Shown here piece after piece: positions 63,212 through 64,000 of a stretch of DNA of 64,000 nucleotides. The number at the start of each line of letters is the position of its first letter. Positions within the stretch are counted from its first letter, which is position 1. Source of the DNA: Bacillus smithii (GTDB taxonomy: Bacteria > Bacillota > Bacilli > Bacillales > DSM-4216); contig NZ_CP012024.1 in assembly GCF_001050115.1 (NCBI RefSeq), positions 2,832,001-2,896,000 on the forward strand, in the 5' to 3' direction. The notes under the pieces are model-generated. The model was not told the origin of the DNA. It made no database searches and saw nothing but the letters and a program-made list of their open reading frames with translations. Both the position numbers and the translations under genes were made by a program.

Positions 63212-63519
63212 CCTGAACCCTCCTACCCTTGTTTCTGGCCCGATAAGACTTAAACGATCAAACTAAATCATGTCACTCGTCTTTTTCACCTGAGAACCGT
63301 GCATGCTTTCCCCATGATTGATTTCATCTAATCGACAAGTCAAATCCTCCTCGGCAAAAATATTCATCTATTCTGAATTTTACGCCCATTTCAAGATGAG
63401 GGCAAATGATGGTTGATACAGAAGAAAAACCATGGTCATAAAAAAAGGAACGCCCCGCTCTATGGCAGTGCCTTCCCTGCTGAATCATTGCTATTGAATT
63501 CTTCGCTTAGCGATAGATC
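63212..63519. other. Intergenic region between dehydrogenase and AbrB-family transporter
   Basis: No gene seen. It contains the dehydrogenase promoter region and an A-rich tract near 63440 that could belong to a terminator of the right-hand gene, but no convincing stem was found. Confidence 0.4.
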
Positions 63520-64000
63520 TTACATAGCGTATTTGCGGTTCACCCATTTAAAAAACGATGGCAGGATAGCGACGACAATGATGACGCGGATCACTTGAAC
63601 GGCGACCACAAAAGTAGAATCCGCGTGCAGGATCACGGCTGTCGCGGCCATCTCGGCAATCCCTCCCGGAGCAAATGCCAAAACCGAAGTGGCCAATCCG
63701 ATATCCGTAAACCGAGAAACAATATAGGCGCAGACAGTTGTAGCCATCACCAGTCCAACCGATCCGGCCAATCCCACAAGAAAAATACGCCGTGCACCTT
63801 GAAACATTTCCTTGTTTAAAGAAGAGCCAATGCTTGCTCCCATGAGAATTTGCGCAACGATCATCAGCCAACTCGGCCACCATGCATTCAAATCGTGCCC
63901 TTTCAGCACTCCGCCTAACGTTTGCGCGATCGCCACAAAGATCATTCCTCCAACAAGCCAAGGAGAGGGGACTCTGATCCATTTTGCGACAAAAACTCCA
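63520..64000 (-). CDS. AbrB-family (ammonia monooxygenase-like) membrane protein, N-terminus outside window
   Basis: The last ~160 codons of an integral membrane protein; the frame is open to the right edge (W-I-R-V-P-S-P-W-L-V-G-G-M-I-F). G-A-S-I-G-S-S-L and the conserved F-A-P-G-G-I-A-E-M-A-A-T-A followed by D-S-T-F-V-V-A-V-Q-V-I-R match the AbrB-duplication family (PF05145), which was once misnamed ammonia monooxygenase and is thought to be a transporter. It is unrelated to the DNA-binding AbrB. Function and start unknown. Confidence 0.85.
   Translation of the reverse strand, partial: GVFVAKWIRVPSPWLVGGMIFVAIAQTLGGVLKGHDLNAWWPSWLMIVAQILMGASIGSSLNKEMFQGARRIFLVGLAGSVGLVMATTVCAYIVSRFTDIGLATSVLAFAPGGIAEMAATAVILHADSTFVVAVQVIRVIIVVAILPSFFKWVNRKYAM

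Noticed and set aside
63548-63982. 144-codon minus-strand ORF
   Set aside because: It is an alternative frame of the AbrB-family membrane protein; the hydrophobic, motif-bearing frame is the one ending at 63520.

Overview
The window is chromosomal DNA from an endospore-forming, flagellated, low-to-mid GC member of the Bacillaceae (Bacillus, Parageobacillus or Caldibacillus-like). The reasons are an alpha/beta-type small acid-soluble spore protein, a sigma-D promoter (TAAA...GCCGATAT) in front of a short flagellin gene, a Bacillus-type Fur box, a TnrA/GlnR box before glnK-amtB, a c-di-AMP (ydaO-type) riboswitch before a KimA potassium transporter, a YeeN-type YebC protein and an RsbT-like kinase. 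Species cannot be fixed from sequence reading alone.

Layout. 0-25 kb is mostly housekeeping or backbone: a DedA membrane protein cut by the left edge, 3-methyladenine DNA glycosylase, an orphan AbrB-type antitoxin, tRNA-Lys(CTT), a Fur-regulated efeO-efeB-efeU iron uptake operon, nitroreductase, YeeN, a MarR-controlled EmrAB-like efflux operon with a WrbA-like flavoprotein, an orphan sugar-ABC ATPase, a spore protein, an arginase-like protein, an SDR enzyme, an IS256-family element that splits a small gene, glnK-amtB and a BASS transporter. 25-33 kb is accessory and rearranged: an ORF-less group IIC intron sitting directly behind a terminator, the last ~48 codons of a glycosyltransferase, a two-gene SIR2-domain cassette, a second group II intron fragment, an SLH surface protein and an IS21-family element with 5-bp target repeats.

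33-50 kb is a flagellin glycosylation island, all on the minus strand and read from the flagellin towards lower coordinates: flagellin, a 199-aa protein, a Maf/MptE-like flagellin glycosyltransferase, PseB, a frameshifted glycosyltransferase, an FkbM methyltransferase, two more glycosyltransferases, an IS30-family insertion with 15-bp direct repeats, an ATP-grasp ligase, a frameshifted HAD phosphatase, and PseF, PseG, PseI, PseC. No PseH acetyltransferase is present in the window, so the sugar made may not be plain pseudaminic acid.

50-64 kb returns to backbone: a frameshifted drug exporter, a decayed DUF2971-type gene, a coiled-coil membrane protein, an amino acid permease, riboswitch-controlled kimA, an RsbT-like kinase next to a protein that fuses a PAS-histidine kinase to an RsbRD-STAS module (with a strong internal start for the RsbRD part), an amino acid antiporter, a tartrate/D-malate dehydrogenase and an AbrB-family membrane protein cut by the right edge. 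The most novel-looking items are the histidine kinase-RsbRD fusion, the SIR2 two-gene cassette between group II intron pieces, and the PseH-less island with its ATP-grasp/HAD pair. Assignments come from reading motifs and from knowledge of families; no database search was run.
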